Part shown: positions 1 to 8,500 of the stretch, piece by piece | Position numbering within the stretch: position 1 is the stretch's first letter | Layout of the letters: every line of letters begins with the position of its first letter | Notes under the pieces: generated by a model | Database searches by the model: none | The model's input: the letters and a program-made list of their open reading frames with translations, nothing else | Told to the model about the DNA's origin: nothing | DNA from: DATEGZ01 sp035519535 | GTDB lineage: Bacteria > Acidobacteriota > Vicinamibacteria > Vicinamibacterales > SCN-69-37 | DNA: 17,076 bases | Direction: 5' to 3' | Assembly: GCA_035519535.1 (NCBI GenBank) | Contig: DATIWF010000183.1 | Coordinates: forward strand, 1-17,076 | Position numbers and translations under genes: made by a program

Positions 1-1194
1 GATGTCGTGCACCACGCGCGGCGCGTCGATCGCGCCCGGTGTGTCCGGCTTGTCGTCCGCCATCGCCAGCACCTGGAACACGCGTTCCATCGCCGCGAGC
101 GACCGCTGCAGCTCCGAGAAGGAATTGACGAGCTGCCAGACGGGGTTGAGCAGCAGGAACGTGTACCACTGGAACGCCATGATGTCGCCGATGGACGCGC
201 CGCCGGCGACGTTCAGGTACCCGCCGTACCAGACGATGACGACGTTGACCGCGCCGAGCAGGAGCGACCACGACGTCCAGATCACCATTTCCCGCCGCTG
301 CGCGAACATCTCCTTTCGCAGCACGGTATGGCGCCCGATCATGTACTCGAGCAGCTCGCGCAGCTCGCGGCCGAACGCGCGCACGACGCGAATCCCCGAG
401 AACGTCTCGCCGACGCGCCCGTCGATGTGCTCGGCGTCCTTCCGCAGCGACCGGTAGATCGGCCGGATGCGTCGCGCCGCCGTGTAGCTGATGAGCATCA
501 CGCCCGGGATGATCGCGAGCGCGGTGAACGCCAGGCGCCAGTTCAGCCGCAGCAGGATGACCACCGCGATCGCCAGACGAATCACGGAGATCGCGGGCGA
601 GACAATCGCCATCTGCAGCAGGCCGGTCGTCGTGTCCACGTCGCCGGTCAGCCGCGACAGAATCCCGCCGGTCTTCATGTCCCACAACTTGGGCAGCGGC
701 AGGTGCAGCAGTCGATCGAACAGCGCCCGCCGCAGCGACAGCATCACGCGAACGTTCAGCAGACGCTGGCGGTAGTCCTTGAGCACGCTGACGAGATTCG
801 AGACGATGACCACCCCGACGAAGAGCGCGCCCGCCAGGTTGAGCCGGCTGAGCCGCGCCGCCGTGTCGAGCGCCGCATTGAGCAGCACGTTGTCGACGAT
901 GAACCGCAGGAACAGCGGCTCGACCATCTGCAGGCCGGCCGTCAACACCGCGAGGACGAACATCACGGCCACCGCGTAGCGGTGCGGCCAGAGCCAGCGT
1001 CCGTACTCGCGCAGGTATTCGCGGCGCTTCTGGCGCTTCGCGGGGACGGCCGCGGCCGGTTCGCCGCTGTCGCCCGGGCGCCCTTTCTCGCCCGGTTCGG
1101 TCTCCGTGCCCTCCGCCGCGTCGTCGAGCCGGTGGAGACGGTAGTCGTCGCGAAAGCGCCGGTAGCGTTTCCGGGAGGACTGCGGGTAGTTCAT
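1..1194 (-). CDS. ABC exporter, transmembrane half (partial, 3' end outside window)
   Basis: The reverse strand from the ATG at 1194 reads open for 398 codons to the window edge. It encodes the membrane domain of a type I ABC exporter (ABC_membrane family), which normally continues into an ATP-binding domain that would lie beyond position 1. Six hydrophobic segments are visible, roughly residues 72-95, 118-138, 198-217, 220-238, 305-325 and 335-355. Exporter motifs include KLWDMKTGGILSRLTGDVD near 169-187 and GETFSGIRVVRAFG near 262-275. The first ~65 residues are a charged, Arg-rich and Glu/Gly/Pro-rich cytosolic extension before TM1, longer than in many exporters. The Shine-Dalgarno is weak, but the ATG is the only good start before the extension. 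Such proteins work as homo- or heterodimers exporting lipids, peptides or drugs; the substrate cannot be read here. It lies downstream of the beta-barrel gene on the same strand. Confidence 0.93.
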   Translation of the reverse strand, partial: MNYPQSSRKRYRRFRDDYRLHRLDDAAEGTETEPGEKGRPGDSGEPAAAVPAKRQKRREYLREYGRWLWPHRYAVAVMFVLAVLTAGLQMVEPLFLRFIVDNVLLNAALDTAARLSRLNLAGALFVGVVIVSNLVSVLKDYRQRLLNVRVMLSLRRALFDRLLHLPLPKLWDMKTGGILSRLTGDVDTTTGLLQMAIVSPAISVIRLAIAVVILLRLNWRLAFTALAIIPGVMLISYTAARRIRPIYRSLRKDAEHIDGRVGETFSGIRVVRAFGRELRELLEYMIGRHTVLRKEMFAQRREMVIWTSWSLLLGAVNVVIVWYGGYLNVAGGASIGDIMAFQWYTFLLLNPVWQLVNSFSELQRSLAAMERVFQVLAMADDKPDTPGAIDAPRVVHDI

Positions 1195-1235
1195 GAGGTA
1201 ACCGCCGCACGTTAGCACGGCTGGGAGACGGATGC

Positions 1236-1268
1236 GCGCGCCGCGCCGAGGGGATCGGCGCGGCGCGC
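1236..1268 (-). terminator. GC-only 14-bp hairpin between beta-barrel gene and ABC exporter
   Basis: Positions 1236-1249 and 1255-1268 form a perfect 14-bp inverted repeat around a 5-base loop. It starts 22 bases beyond the stop codon of the beta-barrel gene, in its direction of transcription, and lies before the ABC exporter start. Neither side carries a T-run, so it is not a classical Rho-independent terminator. It may end or slow transcription, protect the 3' end of the upstream mRNA, or set different expression levels for the two genes. Confidence 0.6.
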
Positions 1269-1289
1269 TGGGGGTGATCGAGGCGGGGA

Positions 1290-1931
1290 CTAGAACTTGA
1301 AGTGCAACGCGCCGTACACCGAGCTCGTGTTGATCGGCGTGGCGCCGTTTTCGGTGCCGATGTGCGAGTAGCGGTAGCCGATGTCGACCGCCGCTTGCTT
1401 GCCGGCGGCGATCGTGACGCCGCCGCCGAACGCCTCCATCAGCTGGGTCTGGGGCAGATTCGACGTAAGCGGCGTCGTGAAGACCTGCGACGAGATGTCC
1501 TGTCCGTCGAGGGTGGCGACCAGCGTGCTGGTGATGTGTCCAAAACCGACCGCGGCCTCGCCGAACGGCGTCACGTTGCCGGACCTCGCCTTCAGGCGGA
1601 CGCCGCCCATGCCGTAGAACACCGGCAGGTTGCCGAGGATCACGGGCGTGTCCGTGCTGCCCAGCGCCGCCGCGGCCGCCGCGGCGTTCGCCTCCAGCGC
1701 CGTGTTCTCATCGCTCGGAAGCGTGTTCCTCATCCTGCCGAACTCGCCGAAGACCTGCACGAACGGGGACACCGACACGCCGACGCTGCCAGCGAGGCTG
1801 CCGCTCGCGGCGGTTCCAAACGTCACGCCGCCGAGGCCGCCAACGAATCCACGATCGCCGGCCAGGGCGGGCAAGGGGACGGAGAGTATGAGTACGACGA
1901 TCACGAGACGAACGAGCCAATCACGATTCAT
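1290..1931 (-). CDS. Outer-membrane beta-barrel protein
   Basis: A 213-residue secreted protein. A Sec signal peptide (MNRDWLVRLVIV, ending PALA) is probably cleaved after residue 24. The rest consists of alternating, Gly-rich amphipathic strands such as GFVGGLGGVTFG, FVQVFGEFG, VFYGMGGVRLK, TPFGEAAVGFGH and AVDIGYRYSHIG. The protein ends in HFKF, with the C-terminal Phe typical of Omp barrels recognised by BamA. Size and strand pattern fit a small OmpA/OmpW-like eight-stranded barrel. An Ala-rich stretch (about residues 80-90) interrupts it, probably an extracellular loop. The start at 1931 is chosen over an upstream one because an AAGGA Shine-Dalgarno sits six bases ahead of it and the signal peptide begins there. 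Function beyond an outer-membrane porin or structural barrel is unknown. It is divergent from the DUF305 gene. Confidence 0.85.
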   Translation of the reverse strand: MNRDWLVRLVIVVLILSVPLPALAGDRGFVGGLGGVTFGTAASGSLAGSVGVSVSPFVQVFGEFGRMRNTLPSDENTALEANAAAAAAALGSTDTPVILGNLPVFYGMGGVRLKARSGNVTPFGEAAVGFGHITSTLVATLDGQDISSQVFTTPLTSNLPQTQLMEAFGGGVTIAAGKQAAVDIGYRYSHIGTENGATPINTSSVYGALHFKF

Positions 1932-1974
1932 GACGTTCCTTCCATCAGGCAGACACCCTCTGAACCGCAATCCT

Positions 1975-2000
1975 CGTGCCGTAGGTACGACGGCGGCACG
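1975..2000. repeat. Inverted repeat in the divergent promoter region
   Basis: CGTGCCG (1975-1981) and CGGCACG (1994-2000) are perfect 7-base inverted repeats 12 bases apart. They sit in the ~100-base region between the divergent beta-barrel gene and the DUF305 unit. They could be an operator half-site pair or simply GC-driven chance. No clear -10/-35 pair is visible around them. Confidence 0.3.
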
Positions 2001-2050
2001 GGCCGCAAAGAACGCACCGCGATTGCGACAATCGATGTCAGGAGGACACT

Positions 2051-2176
2051 GTGTCCACCGAAGGGAAGCGCGCCGAGGCAGGCGAGACGAACCGGGTCAG
2101 GAGGGAGTATCCGCGGCGGCCCTGCGGGCGCCGACGATACTCCCGGCCGTCCGCGCGGTATTCTTTGCTGCGTTGA
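2051..2176 (+). CDS. Possible small basic ORF coupled to DUF305 gene
   Basis: A GTG at 2051 is preceded by AGGAGG (2040-2045) at five-base spacing, the strongest ribosome site in the area. It opens a 41-codon frame rich in Arg and Tyr (starts VSTEGKRAEAGE, ends SARYSLLR). I recognise no homology. Its TGA stop (2174-2176) overlaps a TTG (2173-2175) that begins a textbook lipoprotein signal peptide of the DUF305 protein, giving a TTGA coupling junction. It may be a translated leader that brings ribosomes to a weak TTG start. It may instead be a chance frame, with DUF305 starting farther upstream. Confidence 0.35.
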   Translation: MSTEGKRAEAGETNRVRREYPRRPCGRRRYSRPSARYSLLR

Positions 2177-2835
2177 CTGGACGATTGGGCGCGGGACTCG
2201 TGGCGCTGCTGCTCGCGGGCGCGGCCTGTCAGAGGACGGCCGTGACCTCGTCGGGGCCGCAAACCGTGCGGCCGGGCGCGCCTGGCCAGGCGACCGCCGT
2301 CGTGCCGGCCGAGCGCCCGCCGGCGCCCGCAGATTCGCCGGCCGACATCCAGTTCATGCAGGGCATGATCCATCATCATGCTCAAGCGCTCGACATGACC
2401 GACTTGATTCCGTCGCGCACCAGCAAGGACGACATGCAGATGCTCGGCAAGCGGATCAGCATTTCGCAGACCGACGAGATCAAGATGATGCAGCGCTGGC
2501 TCCAGGAGCGCGGCCAGGAAGTCCCGAGCGTCGAGCTGCAGACGATGGGCGGCGTGACGACGCATGGCATGACGATGCCGAACATGCTGATGCCCGGGAT
2601 GCTGACGCCGGAGGAGATGACGACCCTCGCGTCGGCCACGGGCTCGGCGTTCGAGCGGTTGTTTCTCGCAGGCATGATCAAGCACCACGAGGGCGCGCTC
2701 ACGATGGTGAAGGATCTGTTCTCGAAGTCCGGCGCCGCGCAGGATTCAGCGATCTTCCGGTTCGCGTCTGACGTCGAGGCCGACCAGCTGATTGAGATCC
2801 GCCGTATGCGCGCGATGCTCGCCGCCGGACGTTGA
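2173..2835 (+). CDS. DUF305 family lipoprotein
   Basis: A DUF305 protein (ferritin-like helical domain) of 220 residues from the TTG at 2173. Both hallmark motifs are present: FMQGMIHHHAQALDM (His at 67-69) and FLAGMIKHHEGALTM (His at 171-172). Between them is a Met-rich loop, HGMTMPNMLMPGM (131-143). The TTG start gives a short signal peptide (TGRLGAGLVALLLAGAAC) ending in a Cys, suggesting a lipoprotein, although Gly rather than Leu sits at -3 of the lipobox. The frame stays open upstream, and an ATG at 2035 would give 266 residues with an Arg-rich N-terminus but has no good ribosome site. Some DUF305 proteins, such as cyanobacterial CopM, bind copper, and the His/Met content here is compatible with that; metal binding is an inference. 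The gene precedes the LVIVD gene by 43 bases and is probably co-transcribed with it. Confidence 0.88.
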   Translation: MTGRLGAGLVALLLAGAACQRTAVTSSGPQTVRPGAPGQATAVVPAERPPAPADSPADIQFMQGMIHHHAQALDMTDLIPSRTSKDDMQMLGKRISISQTDEIKMMQRWLQERGQEVPSVELQTMGGVTTHGMTMPNMLMPGMLTPEEMTTLASATGSAFERLFLAGMIKHHEGALTMVKDLFSKSGAAQDSAIFRFASDVEADQLIEIRRMRAMLAAGR

Positions 2836-2878
2836 ACGCACGCACCAGGCGTCCGTCCTTTTCCAAGAGTGAGGATCA

Positions 2879-4714
2879 ATGGCATCACGACAGTCGGGTC
2901 AGCGGGGCAGCCGGCGGGGGCGCCGGTGGACGTTCGGTGCGGCCGTCGCGATCGTGGCCGCCGCCGTGGCGGTGGCGCACGGCCGCGCGCAGGAGCGCCA
3001 GACGGGCGTCACGAACGACCCGCGCGTCGGCCTCAAGGCCGGCATGGACGACGCGGGCCAGGCGGCGCGCAACCTCGAGCTCGTCGGACATACGCGGAAG
3101 CCGGACGGCTTCTTCGATCCGAACAACCCCGGCAGCATCAGCGACGCCAACTCCGACCTGGCGTTCCAGGGCGACCACGTGTTTCAGGGCAATTTCGCCG
3201 GATTCAATGTCTTCAACGTCGAGGATCCGCGAAAGATCACGGTGCACACGTCGGTGCAGTGCCCGGGCGGCCAGGGCGACCTCTCGGTGTACGGGACGCT
3301 GCTGTTCATGTCGGTGGAGGAGACGCGCGGCCGCCTCGACTGCGGCGCGCAGGGCGCCCCCGAGGTCGTGAGCGCGGCGCGCTTCCGCGGCGTCCGCATC
3401 TTCGACATCAGCAATCTCGAGCGGCCGCGCCAGATCGCCGCCGTGCAGACGTGCCGCGGATCGCACACGCACACGCTCGTCGTCGATCCGAAGGACAAGG
3501 CGAACATCTATGTCTACGGATCGGGGACCAGCAGCGTGCGCTCGGGGGAGGAGCTCGCGGGCTGTTCGGCGGGCCAGGACCCGAAGGACGATCCGAACAC
3601 GGCGCTCTTCAGCATCGACGTGATTCGGGTGCCGCTCGCGGCGCCCGAGCAGGCGAGGGTCGTGAGCCGGCCGCGCATCTTCGCGGACCTGCAGACGGGC
3701 GCGCTGGCGGGGCTCGCGTCGGGCGGCAGCCATCCCGAGGGCGCCGGCGCGCCGTCGCCGTCGCGCGCGACCAACCAGTGCCACGACATCACGACGTATC
3801 CGGCGCTGGGACTGGCGGCGGGCGCGTGCTCGGGCAACGGCATGCTGCTCGACATCTCCGACCCCGTCCATCCGGTCCGGCTCGACGCCGTCAGCGACCC
3901 GAATTTCGCCTACTGGCACTCGGCGACGTTCAACAACGACGGCACGAAGGTGCTGTTCTCTGACGAGTGGGGCGGCGGCACCCAGCCGCGATGCCGTGCG
4001 ACCGATCCGGTCATCTGGGGCGGCGACGCGATCTTCGAGATCGTCGACCACAAGATGAAGTTCAAGGGCTATTTCAAGATGCCGGCCGTCCAGACCGACC
4101 AGGAGAACTGCGTGGCCCACAACGGATCGCTCGTGCCGGTGCCGGGCCGCGACATCATGGTGCAGGCGTTCTATCAGGGCGGGCTCACCGTCTTCGACTT
4201 CACCGACGCCGCGCATCCGGTCGAGATCGCGTTCTTCGATCGGGGACCGATCGATGCGACGAAGCTCGTCCTGGGCGGCTACTGGTCGGCGTACTGGTAC
4301 AACGGCAACATCTACGGGTCGGAGATCGCGCGCGGCCTCGACATCTTCACGCTGAAGCCGAGCGAGTTCCTGTCGCAGAACGAGATCGACGCCGCCAAGC
4401 TCGTGCACCTCGACGAGCTCAACGTCCAGCACCAGCCGCAGATGACGTGGCCGGCGACCTGGGTCGTCGCCCGCGCGTATCTCGATCAGCTGACGCGCAG
4501 CCGGGGCATCACGCCCCAGCGCACCACGGCGGTGAACACCGCGATCGATCGCGCCGAGAAAGCCGCGGGCGCGGAGAAGATCGCGGCGCTCGATCAGGTT
4601 GACGCGCTGACGAAGGATCTCGACCAGGACGCCGCCGCGGCGAAGGGCCACGACGCCGTGATTCTGCGGATGCTGGCGTCCACGCTCCGCGTGCAGGTCG
4701 GGTCGCTGCGGTAG
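2879..4714 (+). CDS. Secreted LVIVD-repeat protein
   Basis: A 611-residue exported protein. The N-terminus (RRGRRWTFGAAVAIVAAAVAVAHGRA) is a signal peptide with a Tat-like double Arg, cleaved near residue 37. The body contains LVIVD-type beta-propeller repeats: FNVFNVEDPRKI, GVRIFDISNLERPRQIA, MLLDISDPVHPVRLD, LTVFDFTDAAHPVEIA and GLDIFTLKP. Between blades are conserved Cys/His patches (QTCRGSHTHT, NQCHDITTYP, YWHSATFNNDG, NCVAHNGS) that could form disulfides or bind metal. The last ~90 residues are predicted helical with an AEKAAGAEKIAAL-like stretch. The start has GAGG four bases upstream. LVIVD proteins are usually uncharacterised surface or periplasmic proteins. The neighbouring DUF305 gene suggests a joint extracytoplasmic role, possibly metal-related. 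It ends three bases before the convergent SDR gene, with no visible terminator. Confidence 0.9.
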   Translation: MASRQSGQRGSRRGRRWTFGAAVAIVAAAVAVAHGRAQERQTGVTNDPRVGLKAGMDDAGQAARNLELVGHTRKPDGFFDPNNPGSISDANSDLAFQGDHVFQGNFAGFNVFNVEDPRKITVHTSVQCPGGQGDLSVYGTLLFMSVEETRGRLDCGAQGAPEVVSAARFRGVRIFDISNLERPRQIAAVQTCRGSHTHTLVVDPKDKANIYVYGSGTSSVRSGEELAGCSAGQDPKDDPNTALFSIDVIRVPLAAPEQARVVSRPRIFADLQTGALAGLASGGSHPEGAGAPSPSRATNQCHDITTYPALGLAAGACSGNGMLLDISDPVHPVRLDAVSDPNFAYWHSATFNNDGTKVLFSDEWGGGTQPRCRATDPVIWGGDAIFEIVDHKMKFKGYFKMPAVQTDQENCVAHNGSLVPVPGRDIMVQAFYQGGLTVFDFTDAAHPVEIAFFDRGPIDATKLVLGGYWSAYWYNGNIYGSEIARGLDIFTLKPSEFLSQNEIDAAKLVHLDELNVQHQPQMTWPATWVVARAYLDQLTRSRGITPQRTTAVNTAIDRAEKAAGAEKIAALDQVDALTKDLDQDAAAAKGHDAVILRMLASTLRVQVGSLR

Positions 4715-4717
4715 GCG

Positions 4718-5596
4718 CTACGTGTCCCGGGCGCGCTCGGCCGCCTCGAGGATCGGGTTCGACCGGTCGGGCCCGAGCCGGCTCAGGCGCAGCGAGTACA
4801 AGTGCCGCGTCTTGACTTCGTCACTCTCGCGCGCGATCGCGTCAAGGTCGTCGAGCGGGGAGAGCATCAGCCCGGTCAGCGCGTCATGACGACCGGAGGC
4901 GAGCCGGCGCACGAGCCGCGCGGAGTGCTCCGGCGTCAGATTGAGACCCTCGTCGAAAAGCTGCTTGTACCACGGCAGCCAGGTGAGGCCCGCCTCCGAC
5001 GTCAGCGAGTACTCCGTCATCGACGTCCGGACCGATCCGGGGGTGATCGCAAACACGCTGACGCCGTGCGGCCGCGCTTCGATCGCCAGACACTCCGTCC
5101 AGCGCACGAGCCCGGTTTTCGCCGCGCAGTACGACGAGAAATACGCGATCGACATCGCGGCGGCGCCACTGGCGACGTTGATGACGCGCCCGCGCCGGCG
5201 CGCGATCATCCCCGGCAGGATCGCCGCCGTGCACAGGACGGGGCCGTGCAGATTGACCTCGATCGCGCGCAGGTACTCGTCGGCGCTGGACTCCCAGAAC
5301 GGTCCGATCGGCCCGCGCAGGCCTGCGTTGTTGACGAGCAGATCGATCGGTCCCAGCGCGTCGACGATGTGGGCGAGCGCACCCGGCGTCGTGACGTCCG
5401 CGGGAAACGCGCGCGCCGTGCCGCCGGCGTCGGCGATCTCGGCGGCCACGTCGTTCAGCTCGTCGACGGAACGGGAGACGAGCGCGACCGTCGCGCCCGC
5501 CTCGGCGAGCGTCGTGGCGTAGGCGCGCCCGAGCCCTCGGCCTGCGCCCGTGACGATGGCCGTCTGGCCGTGGAGCTCGGGCTCCGCGTCGGTCAT
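4718..5596 (-). CDS. SDR family NAD(P)-dependent oxidoreductase
   Basis: A 292-residue classical short-chain dehydrogenase/reductase with a Rossmann fold. Visible motifs are the cofactor loop TGAGRGLG (16-23), NNAG (89-92) and the catalytic Ser143, Tyr156 and Lys160 (SYCAAK). The PGSVRTSM segment (187-193) is the usual post-catalytic loop. The residues after beta-2 (VSRSVDEL) include Ser-Arg, which hints at NADP(H) preference, but that is an inference. The substrate is unknown; at this level it could reduce or oxidise many alcohols and ketones. Its ATG lies one base after the TGA of the S9 peptidase gene, so the two are almost certainly one transcript and probably translationally coupled. The C-terminal ~30 residues past the core fold are charged and family-variable. 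Confidence 0.93.
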   Translation of the reverse strand: MTDAEPELHGQTAIVTGAGRGLGRAYATTLAEAGATVALVSRSVDELNDVAAEIADAGGTARAFPADVTTPGALAHIVDALGPIDLLVNNAGLRGPIGPFWESSADEYLRAIEVNLHGPVLCTAAILPGMIARRRGRVINVASGAAAMSIAYFSSYCAAKTGLVRWTECLAIEARPHGVSVFAITPGSVRTSMTEYSLTSEAGLTWLPWYKQLFDEGLNLTPEHSARLVRRLASGRHDALTGLMLSPLDDLDAIARESDEVKTRHLYSLRLSRLGPDRSNPILEAAERARDT

Positions 5597-5597
5597 C

Positions 5598-8500
5598 TCA
5601 GCGCGGATCCTTCTTGATGTCCTTCTGCAGGAACGGCACGCCCTCGGTCATCCACTTCGGCGCGGGCGCGTCCTTCAGATAGTGATCGAAGAACTGGAAG
5701 TAGCGGATCGTCAGGTCCTTCCGGTTCGCGAGGCCGCGCAGGCCGTGGCCTTCGCCCGGATACGCGAGCAGAACCGCGTTCTTGCCGTTGTAGCGGAGCG
5801 CGTTGTAGAAGGCGAGGCCGTTCTGGAACGCGACGGTCGGATCGGCCGTGCCGTGCATGATCAGAATCGGCGCCGTGACCTCGCGCACGTGCGTGAGCGC
5901 GGACTCGAAGTTGTACATCTCCGGGTTGTCCCACGGCGACACGGCTTCACGGCCCTGGCCGTAGAGGTAGTAGTCGTTGCCGTTCGCGCCGCTGCCGCCC
6001 TGGACCTGATACGACCAGCCCCAGTTCTGGTTGAAGTCGTAGTAGAGGTCGGTCACGCCCGCGCCGACGCCGACCGCCGCGAACAGGCGCGACCGCGTGC
6101 CGATGAAAGCCGCGCCCTCGCCGCCGTAACTGTGCCCGTTGATCCCGATGCGCTTGGGATCGACGTAGCCCATCTCGATGACCCTCCGCGTCGCGGCCTC
6201 CACGCACTCGAGCATGTCGCTGTGCGATGCGCCCGTGCGGTAGTGGATGTCGGGCAGCATCGTGATGTAGCCGTCACTCACGGCCTGAATCGGAGAGGAC
6301 CCCATGCCGGTGAGGTACGACGGCGCGCTGTAGTGATTGAGGTTCTGCGAGTTCTCCTCGTAGAAGTTCACCAGCATCGGGCGCTTCTCGCCCGGCTTGT
6401 AATCGTCGGGAATGGCGAGGATGCCCTGCAGCCGCAGCCCGTCCTTGTTCTTGAAATCGAAGAGGATGCGGTGGCCCCAGAGATACTCGGCCTGCTGCGG
6501 GTTGGCGTCGGTGATCTTCCGGGAGCTCTTGAAATCGGGCCCCGAGACGCGCAGGTCCGGGAACTCGGCGAACGTCTGCCGCGTGAAGAGGAACACGTCG
6601 GCTTTCGCCGCCCGCGTCGGGTTCGTGAAATACGCGTCCTCGTACACGACCTCCTTCAGCTCGCCGTTCGCGAGCGTGTAGAAGCCGGCCTTCTTGGTGT
6701 ACTCGCCGTAGGCCGAGAGCGTGATCGGCTTGGACAGGTCGATCGTCTGGCGCGCGGCGCCGCCGCCCCGCCCGCCGCCGCCCGGCCCGCCGCCCCCTGG
6801 TCCGCCGCCGGGCGTGTCGAGCGGCTCGGTGCGCACGTATCTGAAGCGCATTTCATTCCTGCCGCCCATGCCGTTCGTGAGACTGCGTGCGGCCGATCCG
6901 TCGAGCGGAAGCGCCCACAGGTCGTAGCGCTGCTGCACGACGACGCTCTTGCCGTCGCTCGAGTACCCCGCGATGCCGTACGAGGGCTTCGGCCCGGGAT
7001 GGTCGTATTCCGTGTCGGTGAAGCTCGGCGGCGTCGCACCGCCCAGCGCCTTCGCCGAGCCGGCGTCGAGGTCGTAGGCCTGGAATCTGTCGTCCTTCCA
7101 GTACAGGAAATAGCGCCCGTCGGGCGAGATGCCGAGCGTGCCGGCGCCCGTGAGCTGATTCTTCAGCATCAGCGTGCGCTCGCCCGTCGTCGTGTTGACG
7201 CGATAGATGTCGGCGGCCGGGCGCTTGTAGTCGGAGACGTATCCGCGGGTGTCGCGGCCCACCGCCCATTTGCCGTCGGAGGCGACGTCGAGCTCGCGCA
7301 TCGTCTCGTCCGCGAGTTTGACGAATCGTGCGGCCGAGACGTCGAACGCCTCGCGATAGGTGAAGTTGCGGTCGGCATCGGCGCGGATCATCTGGACGGA
7401 CTGGATCCGCTCGTCGATCGAGTTCCACACGTCGACGTCGGCGACTTCATCCGGGTTGCGGCGGGTGTTGGCCGCGGGCGCCGGGACCTGCTCCTTCATG
7501 CCAAAGAACACGCGCTTGGTGTCGTCGCTCCACTCGAGCGTGGCCCGGTCGCTGACGACCCAGCCCTTCGGGAAGCCGTCGGCCTTCGCCGGATCGAGCA
7601 CGACCGGCGGCGGCTCCTGCGAATCGCCGAGCGCGGCCTGGACGTTGGAGAACGCGAGGAGCACGTTCTCGCGCTCCCGCGATTTGTCGACGTCGAGGCC
7701 CTTGAGCACCGCGAGCGCGGTGCCCGCGTCGTTCCACGTCAGTCTGTTGTAGACCCTCGCGTCGTTGTCGAGCGTGTTGATCCGCCCGCTCTTCAGGTCG
7801 AGCACGAACAGCCCGTTCGCGTCCTTCGTCGTCGCGTCCACGGTGTACGCGAGGAGATCGCCGCCCTTGTTGAAGGACGCGTCGCCGACGCTGCCGAGCA
7901 GCTGGTCGCGGCCCGTCGTCAGATTGTGGAGGATGACGTCCACGCCGCGCGGACCCGTCGGCGTCGCGTTCCCGCCGGCGCCCCCGCCGCCCGGGGTCTC
8001 GCTGCCGGGCGCCGGTGCGGCGTCGCCGCCAGCGCGGCCCGCGCCGCCCGCGGGTGTCGGCGGCCGCCGGCGCAGCAGCAGGTGCGAGGCGGTCGGAGAG
8101 AAGGTGAACGACTGGATGTCCTGCCAGGACTGCACCGTGCCCGTGGAGAGATTTCGCAGCTCGACGTGACGCGGCGGTGTCGGCTGCGCGCCCGCGCCGC
8201 GGCCGCCCGCGGGCTGCGTGCCAGGCGTCTGCGCGCCACCGGTCGATGCGGGCGCTTCACCAGCCGGCGCCGCGCCACCCCGGCCGCCGCGCCCACCCCG
8301 GCCGCCGCCGGACGGATCGACCTGGTAGGCAATCCAGCGCGAGTCGGACGAGAACGTGCCTCCGGTCGCGTTCGGTACGGCGACGTCCTGGTTCGTCTCG
8401 AGGTTGAGCACGTGGAGCACCGGCTTCGACTCAGCGGGCGCCGTGTTCGTGAACGCGAGCCCGTAGGTCACCCACTTGCCGTCACCGGAGATCTCCTGGC

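Noticed and set aside
7..1215. A 402-codon + strand open frame over the ABC exporter
   Set aside because: Arg/Gln/His-rich shadow. The - strand gives six TM segments and exporter motifs.
2035..2172. ATG at 2035 as the certain start of the DUF305 gene
   Set aside because: It has no ribosome site and adds an unusual Arg-rich N-terminus before the lipoprotein signal. It is kept only as an alternative.
2885..4651. A 588-codon - strand open frame opposite the LVIVD gene
   Set aside because: Low-complexity Arg/Val/Asp/Leu content typical of an antisense shadow. The + strand has a signal peptide and repeated LVIVD blades.
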